Below are positions 10,546-20,706 of a stretch of DNA of 64,000 nt, one piece after another. Source of the stretch: Leptodactylus fallax (lineage: Eukaryota > Chordata > Amphibia > Anura > Leptodactylidae); the NCBI GenBank assembly GCA_947044405.1, contig CAMRHE010000011.1:9981001-10045000 (forward strand), given 5' to 3'. The first letter of the stretch is position 1, and the number at the start of each line of letters is the position of its first letter. The notes beneath the pieces are model-generated. The model saw nothing but the letters and a program-made list of their open reading frames with translations, was not told the origin of the DNA and searched no databases. Both the position numbers and the translations under genes were made by a program.

Positions 10546-11869
10546 CAGTACAGACCAAAAGTTTGGACACACCTTCTCATTCCAAGAGTTTTCTGTATTT
10601 TTATGACTATAAAAATTGTAGATTCACACTGAAGGCATCAAAACTATGAATTAACACATGTGGAATTATATACTTAACAAAAAAGTGTGAAACAATTGAA
10701 AATATGTCTTATATTCTAGGTTCTTCAAAGTAGCCACCTTTTGCTTTGATTACTGCTTTGCACACTCTTGGCATTCTCTTGATGAGCTTCAAGAGGTAGT
10801 CACCTGAAATGGTCTTCCAACAGTCTTGAAGGAGTTCCCAGAGATGCTTAGCACTTGTTGGCCCTTTTGCCTTCACTCTGCGGTCCGGCTCACCCCAAAC
10901 CATCTCGATTGGGTTCAGGTCTGGTGACTGTGGAGGCCAGGTCATCTGGCGTAGCACCCCATCACTCTCCTCCTTAGTCAAATAGCCCTTACACAGTCTG
11001 GAGGTGTGTTTGGGGTCATTGTCCTGTTGAAAAATAAATGATGGTCCAACTAAACGCAAACTGGATGGAATAGCATGCCGCTGCAAGATGCTGTGGTAAC
11101 CATGCTGGTTCAGTATTCCTTCAATTTTGAATAAATCCCCAACAGTGTCACCAGCAAAGCACCCCCACACGATCACACCTCCTCCTCCATGCTTCACGGT
11201 GGGAACCAGGCATGTAGAGTCCATTCGTTCACCTTTTCTGCGTCGCACAAAGACACGGTGGTTGGAACCAAAGATCTCAAATTTGGACTCATCAGACCAA
11301 AGCACAGATTTCCACAGGTCTAATGTCCATTCCCTGTGTTCTTTAGCCCAAACAAGTCTCTTCTGCTTGTTGCCTGTCCTTAGCAGTGGTTTCCTAGCAG
11401 CTATTTTACCATGAAGGCCTGCTGCACACAGTCTCCTCTTAACAGTTGTTGTAGAGATGTGTCTGCTGCTAGAACTCTGTGTGGCATTGACCTGGTCTCT
11501 AATCTGAGCTGCTGTTAACCTGCGATTTCTGAGGGCTGGTGACTCGGATGAACTTATCCTCCGCAGCAGAGGTGACTCTTGGTCTTCCTTTCCTGGGGCG
11601 GTCTTCATGTGAGCCAGTTTCTTTGTAGCGCTTGATGGTTTTGGCCACTGCACTTGGGGACACTTTCAAAGTTTTCCCAATTTTTCAGACTGACTGACCT
11701 TAATAAGACATATTTTCAGTTGTTTCACACTTTTTTGTTAAGTATATAATTCCACATGTGTTAATTCATAGTTTTGATGCCTTCAGTGTGAATCTACAAT
11801 TTTTATAGTCATGAAAATACAGAAAACTCTTGGAATGAGAAGGTGTGTTCAAACTTTTGGTCTGTACTG
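10546..11869 (-). mobile_element. Tc1/mariner transposon copy A
   Basis: Inverted termini CAGTACAGACCAAAAGTTTG and its complement bound the element, with TA duplications at 10544-10545 and 11870-11871. The transposase lies on the minus strand. Compared with copy H at 37.2-39.6 kb, the stretch between the left terminal region and codon ~20 is deleted (AAAATATGTCTTATT joined to AAGGTCAGTCAG). It inserted into L1 copy 2 at a TA. Confidence 0.92.
10709..11699 (-). pseudogene. Tc1-type transposase (copy A), broken
   Basis: This is a DDE transposase that cuts and pastes the element at TA sites. Visible parts are a second helix-turn-helix (AAQIRDQVNATQSSSSRHIS), the first catalytic Asp in LWSDESKFEIFGSNHRVFV, the GGGGVIVWGCF block, [17 protein letters not shown] (second Asp) and [20 protein letters not shown] (Glu, DD34E type). 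The C-terminus is KAKGGYFEEPRI. The start codon is deleted, a TGA (11685-11687) interrupts the N-terminal domain, and a frameshift lies near 11640. The catalytic region is otherwise open from 11653 to 10709. Confidence 0.9.
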
Positions 11870-11871
11870 TA

Positions 11872-13303
11872 TATTGCCAGCTCTTATCAGAGGTGACCAA
11901 GTTGGTTTTACTAAAGGGAGACAGGCTCCAGACGGTACGAGGATGATCGCACTGGTCGCGGCTGCTCATGCTGTCGGACACCTTCTCTGCTCATCTCTCT
12001 GGACGCGGAGAAGGCGTTTGACAGAGTTCACTGGGGATATCTTTCCGAGGTATTGCATAAATTTGGCTTTTCCGGACCTAACTTCAGTGCTGTTTCTGCT
12101 TTATACTCCACGCCTTTTGCGCAGGTTCTAGCTAATGGGGTGCTGGCTCATCCCTTCTCCATCACGAATGGTACCCAGCAGGGGTGCCCACTGTCCCCTC
12201 TAATTTTCTCATTGGTAATGGAGCCATTGGCGGAGGTTATTTGGACACCTAGAGATATTTTAGGAGTCAGTGTGGGTGCTAGCGATCACAGAATTAGTTT
12301 ATTTGCGGATTACGTGATCCTCTCCCTTAAATACACGAGTATTACTCTTGCCTCTGTGTCGCGAATATTATTGGATTTTGGGGTTGTGTCATATTATAAA
12401 GTGAATGAGGCTAAATCCCAGTTATTGGGGTTGAATATTTCAGGATCAGCTCTCCGATATCTTAAAGCCAACTCTCCTTATCAATGGTGTCCCCATTCCA
12501 AACCATATTTGGGCATTAAAATTACTGTTAACCGCAGGGATTTTGTTAAAGCAAACTTTTCTGGTCTGCTTTCCTCTATACAGCAAGAACTCAATGTCCT
12601 GGCCAAGTTTGAGAGCAGTTGGATTGGGCGGATAGTGCTCTACAAGATGTTGGTACTCCCCAAGGTTCTTTATTATCTACGCATTCTAGTGGTCCCTGTT
12701 CCTCTCTCCATTTTTAGAGACTTTCAAAAACAGATGACTAGCTTTATTTGGGGTAACCGCAAACTGAGAGTTGCTTTTTCTGTGTTGACGAGGGATGGGG
12801 CTCATGGTGGGATGGGTGTCCCCAATTTGTTTTGCTATCATAACGCTATAGCTCTGGGCCAGATTAAATATTGTCTCACCTCTACCACAATAAATTATGG
12901 CTGACTATGGAATGCCATTTAGCACAAGTGCCGAACTGGAGGAACCTTTTACTCTCTTTGACACTTTCGGATAACATGCCAACTTCTACTGCTACTATGG
13001 CGGCTTGGAAATCCCTTTGTGCTATCAACGATAGTTCTGTTCCTGGGGTGCCCTTGAATATTCCCCTTGCTGTGCTTTCGCATAAGATACCTCATTTGTC
13101 TCTTGACACATGGCATAGGTGTGGGGTTCGGTATGTTTCTGATCTCTTCATACACGCTGGCATAGCGCCATTTGAAACTCTTAGGGAAATATTTGGTCTT
13201 CCTGCTACTGAACAATTCACATACCATAGGTTAATTTCCTATTTGACTAAACATCCCTCGAAACAGATTCTTTTGCCGCAGACAGCAGCCGATCTACTAA
13301 ATA
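11872..13303 (+). pseudogene. L1 copy 2 ORF2: reverse transcriptase, middle part
   Basis: The decayed RT reads ILPALIRGDQVGFTKGRQAP (~11874), FSGPNFSAVSALYSTPFAQV, NGTQQGCPLSPLIFSLVMEP (motif B, ~12166), SLFADYVILSL (motif C, ~12298) and SSWIGRIVLYKMLVLPKVLY (~12619), then the thumb region. In motif C the usual FADD is FADY, so a catalytic Asp is lost. A frameshift near 12890 moves the reading to the frame ending at 13303, where Tc1 copy B is inserted. Confidence 0.87.
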
Positions 13304-14951
13304 CAGTCATATGAAAAAGTTTGGGCACCCCTATTAATCTTAATCATTTTTAGTTCTAAATATTTGGGTGTTTGCAACAGCCATTTCAATTTGATATATC
13401 TAATAACTGATGGACACAGTAATATTTCAGGATTGAAATGAGGTTTATTGTACTAACAGAAAATGTGCAATATGCATTAAACCAAAATTTGACCGGTGCA
13501 AAAGTATGGGCACCTCAACAGAAAAGTGACATTAATATTTAGTAGATCCTCCTTTTGCAAAAATAACAGCCTCTAGTCGCTTCCTGTAGCTTTTAATCAG
13601 TTCCTGGATCCTGGATGAAGGTATTTTTGACCATTCCTTTTTACAAAACAATTCCAGTTCAGTTAAGTTTGATGGTCGCCGAGCATGGACAACCCGCTTC
13701 AAATTATCCCACAGATGTTCAATGATATTCAGGTCTGGGGACGGGGATGGCCATTCCAGAACATTGTAATTGTTCCTCTGCATGAATGCCTGAGTAGATT
13801 TGGAGCTGTGTTTTGGATCATTGTCTTGCTGAAATATCCATCCTGGCGTAACTTCAAATTCGTCACTGATTCTTGTACATTATTCTCAAGAATCTGCTGA
13901 TACTGAGTTGAATCCATGCGACCCTCAGCTTTAACAAGATTCCCGGTGCCAGCATTGGCCACACAGCCCCAAAGCATGATGGAACCTTCACCAAATTTTT
14001 CAGTGGGTAGCAAGTGTTTTTCTTGGAATGCTGTGTTTTTTTGATGCCATGCATAACGCCATTTTGTATGACCAAACAACTCAATCTTTGTTTCATCAGT
14101 CCACAGGACCTTCTTCCAAAATGAAGCTGGCTTGTCCAAATGTGCTTTTGCATACCTCAGGCGACTCTGTTTGTGGCGTGCTTTCAGAAACGGCTTCTTT
14201 CGCATCACTCTCCCATACAGCTTCTCCTTGTGCAAAGTGTGCTGTATTGTTGACCGATGCACAGTGACACCATCTGCAGCAAGATGGTGCTGCAGCTCTT
14301 TGGAGGTGGTCTGTGGATTGTCCTTGACTGTTCTCACCATTCTTCTTCTCTGCCTTTCTGATATTTTTCTTAGCCTGCCACTTCTGGGCTTAACAAGAAC
14401 TGTCCCTGTGGTCTTCCATTTCCTTACTATGTTCCTCACAGTGGAAACTGACAGGTTAAATCTCTTAGACAACTTTTTGTATCCTTCCCCTGAACAACTA
14501 TGTTGAACAATCTTTGTTTTCAGATCATTTGAGAGTTGTTTTGAGGAGCCCATGATGCCACTCTTCAGAGGAGATTCAAATAGGAGAACAACTTGCAATT
14601 GGCCACCTTAAATACCTTTTCTCATGATTGGATACACCTGACTATGAAGTTCAAAGCTCAGTGAGGTTACAAAACCAATTTTGTGCTTCAGTAAGTCAGT
14701 AAAAAGTAGTTAGGAGTATTCAAATCAATAAAATGATAAGGGTACCCAAATTTTTGCACCGGTCAAATTTTGGTTTAATGCATATTGCACATTTTCTGTT
14801 AGTACAATAAACCTCATTTCAATCCTGAAATATTACTGTGTCCATCAGTTATTAGATATATCAAATTGAAATGGCTGTTGCAAACACCCAAATATTTAGA
14901 ACTAAAAATGATTAAGATTAATAGGGGTGCCCAAACTTTTTCATATGACTG
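13304..14951 (-). mobile_element. Tc1/mariner transposon copy B, long inverted repeats, nearly intact
   Basis: A 1,648-bp element is bounded by TA (13302-13303 and 14952-14953). Inverted repeats of about 216 bp run from CAGTCATATGAAAAAGTTTG (13304) inward to GACCGGTGCAAAAGTATGGG (~13490) and mirror 14736-14951 almost perfectly. The outer (TTTGGGCACCCC) and inner (TATGGGCACC) repeated motifs give the IR/DR arrangement known from Sleeping Beauty-type elements, which bind transposase twice per end. It interrupts ORF2 of L1 copy 2 and is therefore younger. Confidence 0.94.
13532..14553 (-). pseudogene. Tc1-type transposase (copy B), one frameshift
   Basis: The start is set at MGSSKQLSNDLKTK (14553), the usual beginning of this family. 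A paired-like helix-turn-helix follows (GYKKLSKRFNLSVSTVRNIV), then an AT-hook-like GRLRK, a second HTH (ELQHHLAADGVTVHRSTIQH), and the catalytic Asp in [29 protein letters not shown] follows. A 1-bp deletion near 13831 shifts the frame just before the second Asp (QQDNDPKH). Beyond it the frame is open through VLEWPSPSPDLNIIEHLWDN (Glu) to FAKGGSTKY and stop at 13532. This is a normal ~340-residue transposase apart from the single frameshift. Confidence 0.93.
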
Positions 14952-14953
14952 TA

Positions 14954-16053
14954 TATCTTCTCCTCAATCACTTACCAAGACAAAATCGCTGTATCAGACT
15001 TTGAATCTGGATTGTGTCTTTCAGAAGTCTAAGTCTGTTATGCGGTGGGAAGATGACTTTGGCCATCGGTTTGCCGCGCATCAATGGCAAGAGGTGATTA
15101 AGTGGGCCAAATGTTCCACTGCCTGTGCCTCCCACTGGGAGCAGTTTAGTAAACTACTCTTGCGCTGGTATTACCCCCCCCCCCCCCGTCTGTCTAAATT
15201 TTGTCCTAATTGCACTCCGTCTTGTTGGAGGGGTTGTGGTGAGGTGGGTTCTTTGTTACATATTTTCTGGCACTGCCTGATTGTTCACACTTTTTTGTCC
15301 TCTGTATTTTCGCTGGTTAATAGCCTTTACTATCATAGTCTCGAGCCTGCCCCACAGTTGGCCTTTGCTTGGTATTCACTTGGTTCTGCATAAACATAGG
15401 ACGGTTATATATCAGATTTTTGGAGCGGCTCGTTGATAGCCCGCAGATGGAAGACTGATACATGTCTATCTCTGTCAGAATTGATAACTATGGTCACCAC
15501 CAATTTCCAGTTTAAACAAATGTATGCTAGTAGAAATGGTAGTCGGGATAAATTTCAGACTAACTGGGAGAGATGGATTACAGCCTATCCACCCTTGTTG
15601 CCCTAGTTTTGCTATTGGTCCGTCATGGTCGAGGTACTCTCTTTTATTGGAGATAAAGTACTGGACCTCTCTGGTTTTTGCGGCTACGGCTGATCGGTAT
15701 TAGAAGCTTACAGTATCTCTATTAATATTTTCTCTGGTGTTCCACTGGTATCCTGGAGTTGGTGCCTTTGGTTCTGGTCTAATGTATGGATGTACAGTGT
15801 GGCCTGTATTCTACCCGTCCTGGTTTTGTATACCCTTTATCTCCAACCCTTTGGTTCTCGCTGTTATGCAGTTATTGTATTATGTATTTTTGTCCATTCG
15901 TAATTTACGACTTTACTGGATTATGCCTCGTAGTTCTGCTACGGACTGTTATATCTTATGACTCTAATGTCTCTTATATTTTGGTTGTCTCTACTATTTT
16001 TTTGATTTTTTGTTTGAAAAACTCAATAAAAATCTATTGAAATAAAAAAAAAA
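14954..16053 (+). pseudogene. L1 copy 2 ORF2 C-terminus and 3' UTR
   Basis: After Tc1 copy B the L1 frame resumes: LTKTKSLYQTLNLDCVFQKS, VMRWEDDFGHRF, HWEQFSKLLLRWYYPPPPRL, and CPNCTPSCWRGCGEVGSLLH with IFWHC, the zinc-knuckle region typical of L1 ORF2 ends. A C run near 15173-15187 is expanded. Coding similarity ends by ~15620. The remaining ~430 bp is 3' UTR, ending with AATAAAAATCTATTGAAAT and poly-A. Confidence 0.82.
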
Positions 16054-16580
16054 AAATTTAATAAAAAGTGATCAAAGCAATAGCAATTCCCCAAAATGTT
16101 ATAACTAAAAAGTACATCTGGACCCGCAAAAAAAGACGCCATATGCATACATGTACATATAAAAAAGTTACAGGTGTCAGAATATGGCGACTTTTAGAAA
16201 AAAAAATTTTTTGCACAGTGTTGGATTTTTGTTAAAACCATATAAAACCATATAAATTTGGTATCCCCGGAATAGTGCCGAAACATAGATTACAGGTGAC
16301 ATGTCATTTTGGCTGCACAGTGAACACCGTAAAAACGGAGCCCGTAAGAAAGTTGCATAAATGCACTTTTTCTTCAAATCCACCCCATTCTGAATTTTTT
16401 TCCTGCTTTCCACTACATTGTACAGAATAATTAATGGTAGCATCATGAAGAAAAATTTGTCCTGCAAACATTAAAACCTCTCTCTGGCTCTCAGAGCGGA
16501 AAAATAAAAAAGTTATGGGGTTTGGAAGGGGGGGAGTCAAAAATGAAAATCTAAAAATTCCTCTGGCGGGAAGGGGTTAA

Positions 16581-17149
16581 ATCTACATTCTAAAAGCCAG
16601 AAAATTCCTTCCCTTCTAAGCCCTGCTGTGTGTCCGTGCAGCAGTTTATGCCCACATATACTGTACAACTAAACACACTTTTAAGTGTGTTTCCAAGTTT
16701 TAGGAGTTTTAGACGTTCATTTCTCTGTTGACACAAAGATGGTACAACATCATAGGCACTGAAATGGCATATTTCATAAAAAAAAAAAATAATAATAATA
16801 ATAATTTTGCATATTGAATTTTGGGAAGCACTCCTGGGGTCAAAATGAACACTATACTCTTTGGGAATACACGAAACCACCACAAAATGCCCATGGACAT
16901 GCGCAGTCGGCTGTTACGTCGGCCATTTTATGGTAGTCTCCTGTAAGAAGAAGAGGAGAATGGCTGTAGAATGTTGGTATACCTTAGTTGGGGGCCCATT
17001 TGCATGTGTTCGCCCACCCTGGGCTGAACCCCTAGCTACGACTCTGGTGCAGAGGAAAGCTTGCTACTTGATGATGCACATGCTGGGTTTAGTTTAAGAT
17101 GGAAGAAATACCAGACAGGGTCTCTTTAACGGAACTTTTTTTTTTTTCT
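16581..17149. repeat. Antisense unit of the ~340-bp repeat
   Basis: Positions 16590-16860 (GCAGCAGTTTATGCCCACAT ... GGGGTCAAAATGA) are an antisense copy of the unit in the array at 18.6-20.2 kb. A small (AAT)n tract lies at ~16787-16803. No gene is seen. Confidence 0.55.
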
Positions 17150-18132
17150 TTAACCCCTTCACGCATTCTCACGTACATGTACGTGGGAGAATGTGGTTAG
17201 TTACCGCATCCCCACGTACAGGTACGTGACGGTGATCGAGCGGGCTCAGAAGCAGAGCCCGTGCGATCACCGTGGGAGCCCGGCTGTATTTGACAGCCAG
17301 GCTCCCGCTGAAACAGCGGGGACCAGTGATAACACCGATCCCCGCTGCTTAACCTTTAAGATGCCGCGGTCAATAGCGACCGCGGCATTTTAAGTGTTTG
17401 CTAGCGGCACTGACTGCCGCAGACTGCATCGGGAGAGGGTGTCAGCTGTAACTGACAGCTAACACCCTGCTCCTTAACCTCCGATCGGCGCGCCGATCAG
17501 GGTTTTAAGCCCTTGGATGCCTTGGCATCCAAGGGGTTCCGCCATGTTGCCGCCCCCGGCACCCCCCGCGGCGAGATCGGGGGGTGCCGATATCTATAAT
17601 ATGCAGCTCTGGGTCTGGCCAGTGACCCCAGGCTGCCTGAAGCCCCCACTACCTGGTTGATCCTGCCGGAACCTCTGGAAATCAGCCTATGTCTACATAG
17701 GCTGAATTCCTGTATAGACTGCAATACACGTATATTGCAGTCTATACTGTAGTGCTGAATCAGTGATTAGAGTATGTTGGTTCAGGTGTCCAAGTGGGAC
17801 ATATAAAAAAAAGATAATATTTATTAACTTATTTGGGTGGTATGACTATCTGTTTGAAAAGCAGAGCATTTCACATTTTGAAAATTGCGATTTTTTTTTT
17901 CCAAATTTCCATCAAATTTCCTTTTTTTTTTTTTTTTATAAATAAATACAAAAATATTGATCAGTGTTTACCACTAACATGAAGTACAATGTCTCATGAA
18001 AAAACAGTCTCAAAATCACTTGTGCAAGTTAAAGTGTCTTAAAGTTATTGCCATATAAAGTGACATATGTCAGTTTTGAAAAATGAGGCCTGGTCTTTAA
18101 CGCACTTTTGGGCTCAGACCTGAAGGGGTTAA
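17150..18132. mobile_element. TTAA-ended element, copy iii, carrying a ladder of hairpins
   Basis: The left end is TTAACCCCTTCACGCATTC and the right end is CAGACCTGAAGGGGTTAA. The first ~600 bp consist of about a dozen successive inverted repeats (see findings). The last ~400 bp (AGTGTTTACCACTAACATGA ... CAAAACTGACATATG region) match the start of copy iv at 18239 in reverse. No protein is encoded. Confidence 0.72.
17164..17747. repeat. Series of about 13 stem-loops
   Basis: Consecutive inverted repeats lie at 17164-17193, 17213-17228, 17230-17272, 17274-17306, 17314-17347, 17359-17391, 17404-17420, 17437-17467, 17483-17498 (GATCGGCGCGCCGATC, perfect), 17510-17535, 17557-17589, 17603-17636, 17682-17705 and 17712-17747. 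Stems are 6-15 bp, many perfect, loops short. The stretch is far more GC-rich than its surroundings. Confidence 0.85.
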
Positions 18133-18238
18133 ACTTGTTTTATTGAAAATTGTGCAACATGGTATACAAGACAAATAGACAGAGGTAATCAAGTATCACA
18201 ATGATCTCAGACCATATAGTGTACAATACATAAAGAAG
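18133..18238. other. Possible LINE 3' stub between two TTAA elements
   Basis: A 106-bp spacer begins with TTTTATTGAAAATTGTGCAA. Read on the minus strand this ends in a CAATAAAA-like run, as do the L1 copies in this window. The call is tentative. Confidence 0.25.
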
Positions 18239-18589
18239 TTAACCCCTTAGTGACGAGGCTGAAAAGTGCATTAAGGACCAGTCCTCATTTTTCAAAACTG
18301 ACATATGTTACTTTATATGGCAATAACTTTGAGACACTTTAACTTACACAAGTGATTTTGAAAATGTTTGTTTTTTCATGACACATTCTGGCTTGTTCAT
18401 TGTACTTCATGTTAGTGGGAAACACTGATCAACATTTTTGTATTTATTTATAAAAAAAAAAATAAGAAATTTTGGAAGTTTGTTAACACATTAAGAATTT
18501 CACAATAATTAAAACAATATGGAGGTGAAATTTAGACATTTCATTTTTTTTTTCACTAATACATTCATTTAGCCCTAAAATTAACACAT

Positions 18590-20260
18590 TCACAAAGGGT
18601 TAAAGGAGAAAATGCATCTCACAGTTTGTTATGCAATTTCTCCTGAGCACAGAAATACCCCACATGTGAGTGTAAATTGATGTTTGGGCACACGGCAGCA
18701 CACGGAAGGGAAGGAGCGACACTTTGTGTTTGAAAAGCTAATTTTGCTGGAATAGTATTCAGGTACCATGTCTCATTTACAGAGTCCTAGAGTACCATTA
18801 CAATGGACACCCCCAAAAGTGACCCATTTTGGAAACTAAACCCTTCACAGAATTCATCAAGGGGTATAGAGAGCACTTTGACCCCACAGCCGTTTCACAG
18901 ATTTTATTGGGATGTGTAAATGAAAAATTACTAAAACATCATTTTATCATTTCATCATTTAAGTTTTCATTTTCATAATGGGTTAAAGGAGAAAAAGCAC
19001 CCCACAGTTTGTTAAACAATTGTTCCTTAACACGACAATACCCCATATGTGGCTGTATTTGGCTTTTGGAGGGCATATTTGCTGGATAGTTTTTAGGTAC
19101 TATGTCGCATTTGCAGTCCCTCTAAAATACTAATACAATGGAAACCCCCAAAGGTGAGACCATTTTGGAAACTACACCCCTCACAGAACATATAAAGGGG
19201 TATAGTCAGCATTTTGATCCTACAGCTGTTTCACAGATAACATTGAGACATGAAAATGAAAAATTGCTTTTTTTCCAAGAAACCGTCAATTTAGCCCCAA
19301 ATTTTTCATTTTCGCAAGAGGATAAAGGAGAAAAAGCTCACAAAGTTTGTTACACAATTTCTCTTGAACATAGAAATATCCCATGTCTGGTTGTAAACTG
19401 CTGTATGGGTACATGGTGAGGCTTACACTGGAAAGAGCGCTATTTGGCTTTTGGAGGGCAGATTTCAGGTGCCATATCACATTTGCAGAGACCCTAAAGT
19501 ACCACTACAATGGAAACCCCCAAAAAGTGACCTCATTTTAGAAACCACATCCCTCAAGAAATTCTCAATGTGTATTATCATTTTGAGCGAAAGAGTGCTT
19601 CCCAAAAATTAATATACAAAGTGAAAATTGCAATTTTTAAAGAAATATGCAATTTCAGTGCCCAATACATTTTGCACACTTGGCGTCATCAGAGACATGC
19701 ACTCCTAAAACTATTAAGTGGGCTATCCCAGGGACAAAAAAGTTGTATCTGTGGGTATAAACTGCTTTTTGGGCACACAGCAGGGATCAAAAGAGAAGGA
19801 ACACTGTGCTTCTTAGCTTTTGGAGTGTAGATTTAGAGGGACTGTCTGGATGCTATGTTGTTTTTGCAGAGCCCTGGAGGTGCCAATAAACTGGAATTCC
19901 CCAAGAAGTGACTCCATTTTGTAGGGGCAATTTTAGGGTCTCTGCAAATATGACATTGCGTCCAAAAACCAACAATCTAAATCTGTGCTCCAAAAGCACA
20001 TAATGCTCCTTCACATCTGCGCCCTGCTGTGTGCCCACACAGTAGTTTATGTCCACATGTATGACATTGTTGTACCCAGTATAATTTACTTAATGCCATA
20101 TGTGGGTATAAACTGCTGTTTGTGCACAGCCGGGCACAGAAGAGAAGGAGTGCTATTTTGGTTTTCGGAGCACAGTTTGGTTTTTGGACCCCATGCCACT
20201 TTTGAAGAGCCCTTGAATTGCCAGTAAAGTGGAATCCGCAGACATGTGACCCCATTTTTG
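18590..20260. repeat. Diverged tandem array, unit ~340-380 bp
   Basis: The phrase ATTTTGGAAACTACACCCC or a close variant recurs at about 18831, 19167, 19540, 19921 and 20260, spacing 336-381 bp. Each unit also carries a CCCCATATGTGG...AAACTGCTGT segment, a GGCTTTTGGAGGGCA segment and a TTGCAGAGCCCT segment. From ~19921 to ~20085 the unit is inverted. The open frames in the array are by-products of the repeat and are not conserved between units. Confidence 0.75.
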
Positions 20261-20706
20261 AAACTACACCACTGAAGGGATTTATCATGTGGCGTAGCGA
20301 GCATTTTTAACCCTTGAGTGTTGCATTAATTTAATTTCCAGAAATGAATGTGCAGCTAATAATAAAAAGTGAAAATTGCAATTTTTCCAGAGATACGCTA
20401 TTTCAGTGCCCTATATGTTGCGCCCAGCTTGTGTCAGCAGAGACACACACTCCAAAAACTGTTAAACAGGTATCCCAGGCACAACAGCTTTTGGAGTGTT
20501 CGTCTCTGATACAAGCTGGGCACAACATATTAAGCCCTAAAATTATATATTCCTGGAAAAATTGTCATTTTCGCCTTTCACCATCAGCTACGTATTAATT
20601 TATGAATGATAAATTAATGCAACACTTGGGGGTTAAAAATGCTCACTGTAGCCCTGGATAAAACCCTTCAGGGGTGTAGTTTCCAAAATGGGGTCACATG
20701 ACAGGG
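20236..20706. repeat. Large imperfect palindrome, arms ~230 bp
   Basis: The left arm, from GTGACCCCATTTTTGAAACT (~20246), is repeated in reverse from AGTTTCCAAAATGGGGTCAC (~20697) inward. Both arms contain CCCAGCTTGT, GTTGCATTAATTTA and GAGCATTTTTAACCC or their complements. The centre is near 20475. Confidence 0.78.

Larger units (their letters stand above)
10037..16053 (+). mobile_element. L1/Tx1-like LINE copy 2, with target-site duplication
   Basis: A + strand L1-type element carries ORF1 and ORF2 remnants, a 3' UTR and an A-rich end (CAATAAAAATCTATTGAAAT then poly-A, ~16024-16053). It is flanked by AAATTTGAATAAAAAG (10021-10036) and AAATTTAATAAAAAG (16054-16068), a 15-16-bp target duplication with one indel. 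Removing it and its Tc1 insertions leaves about 2.9 kb. The endonuclease and first part of RT between ORF1 and ORF2 are missing, so it was already internally deleted. Confidence 0.83.
9582..16580. mobile_element. TTAA-ended nonautonomous element, copy ii, interrupted by L1 copy 2
   Basis: The left end is TTAACCCCTTTCTGACATTC and the right end is GGCGGGAAGGGGTTAA. The parts 9582-10036 and 16069-16580 together are about 967 bp and match the 7108-7933 copy in reverse. Everything between is L1 copy 2 with its own Tc1 insertions. No transposase is encoded by the element itself. Confidence 0.72.

Noticed and set aside
11127..11414. Antisense frames over Tc1 transposases (also at 38735, 14132, 35498, 55013) as genes
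   Set aside because: They are mirror frames of transposase coding sequence with no independent support.
15737..16040. Open frames after ORF2 of L1 copy 2 as a further LINE protein
   Set aside because: The region corresponds to the 3' UTR ahead of the A-rich tail and shows no known domain.
17650..17667. A genuine 18S rRNA gene start
   Set aside because: The match stops after 18 bases and the flanks are transposon hairpins.
18590..20260. Spaced repeats as a CRISPR array
   Set aside because: Units are ~340-380 bp, diverged, without constant short repeats and variable spacers; the context is vertebrate transposons.
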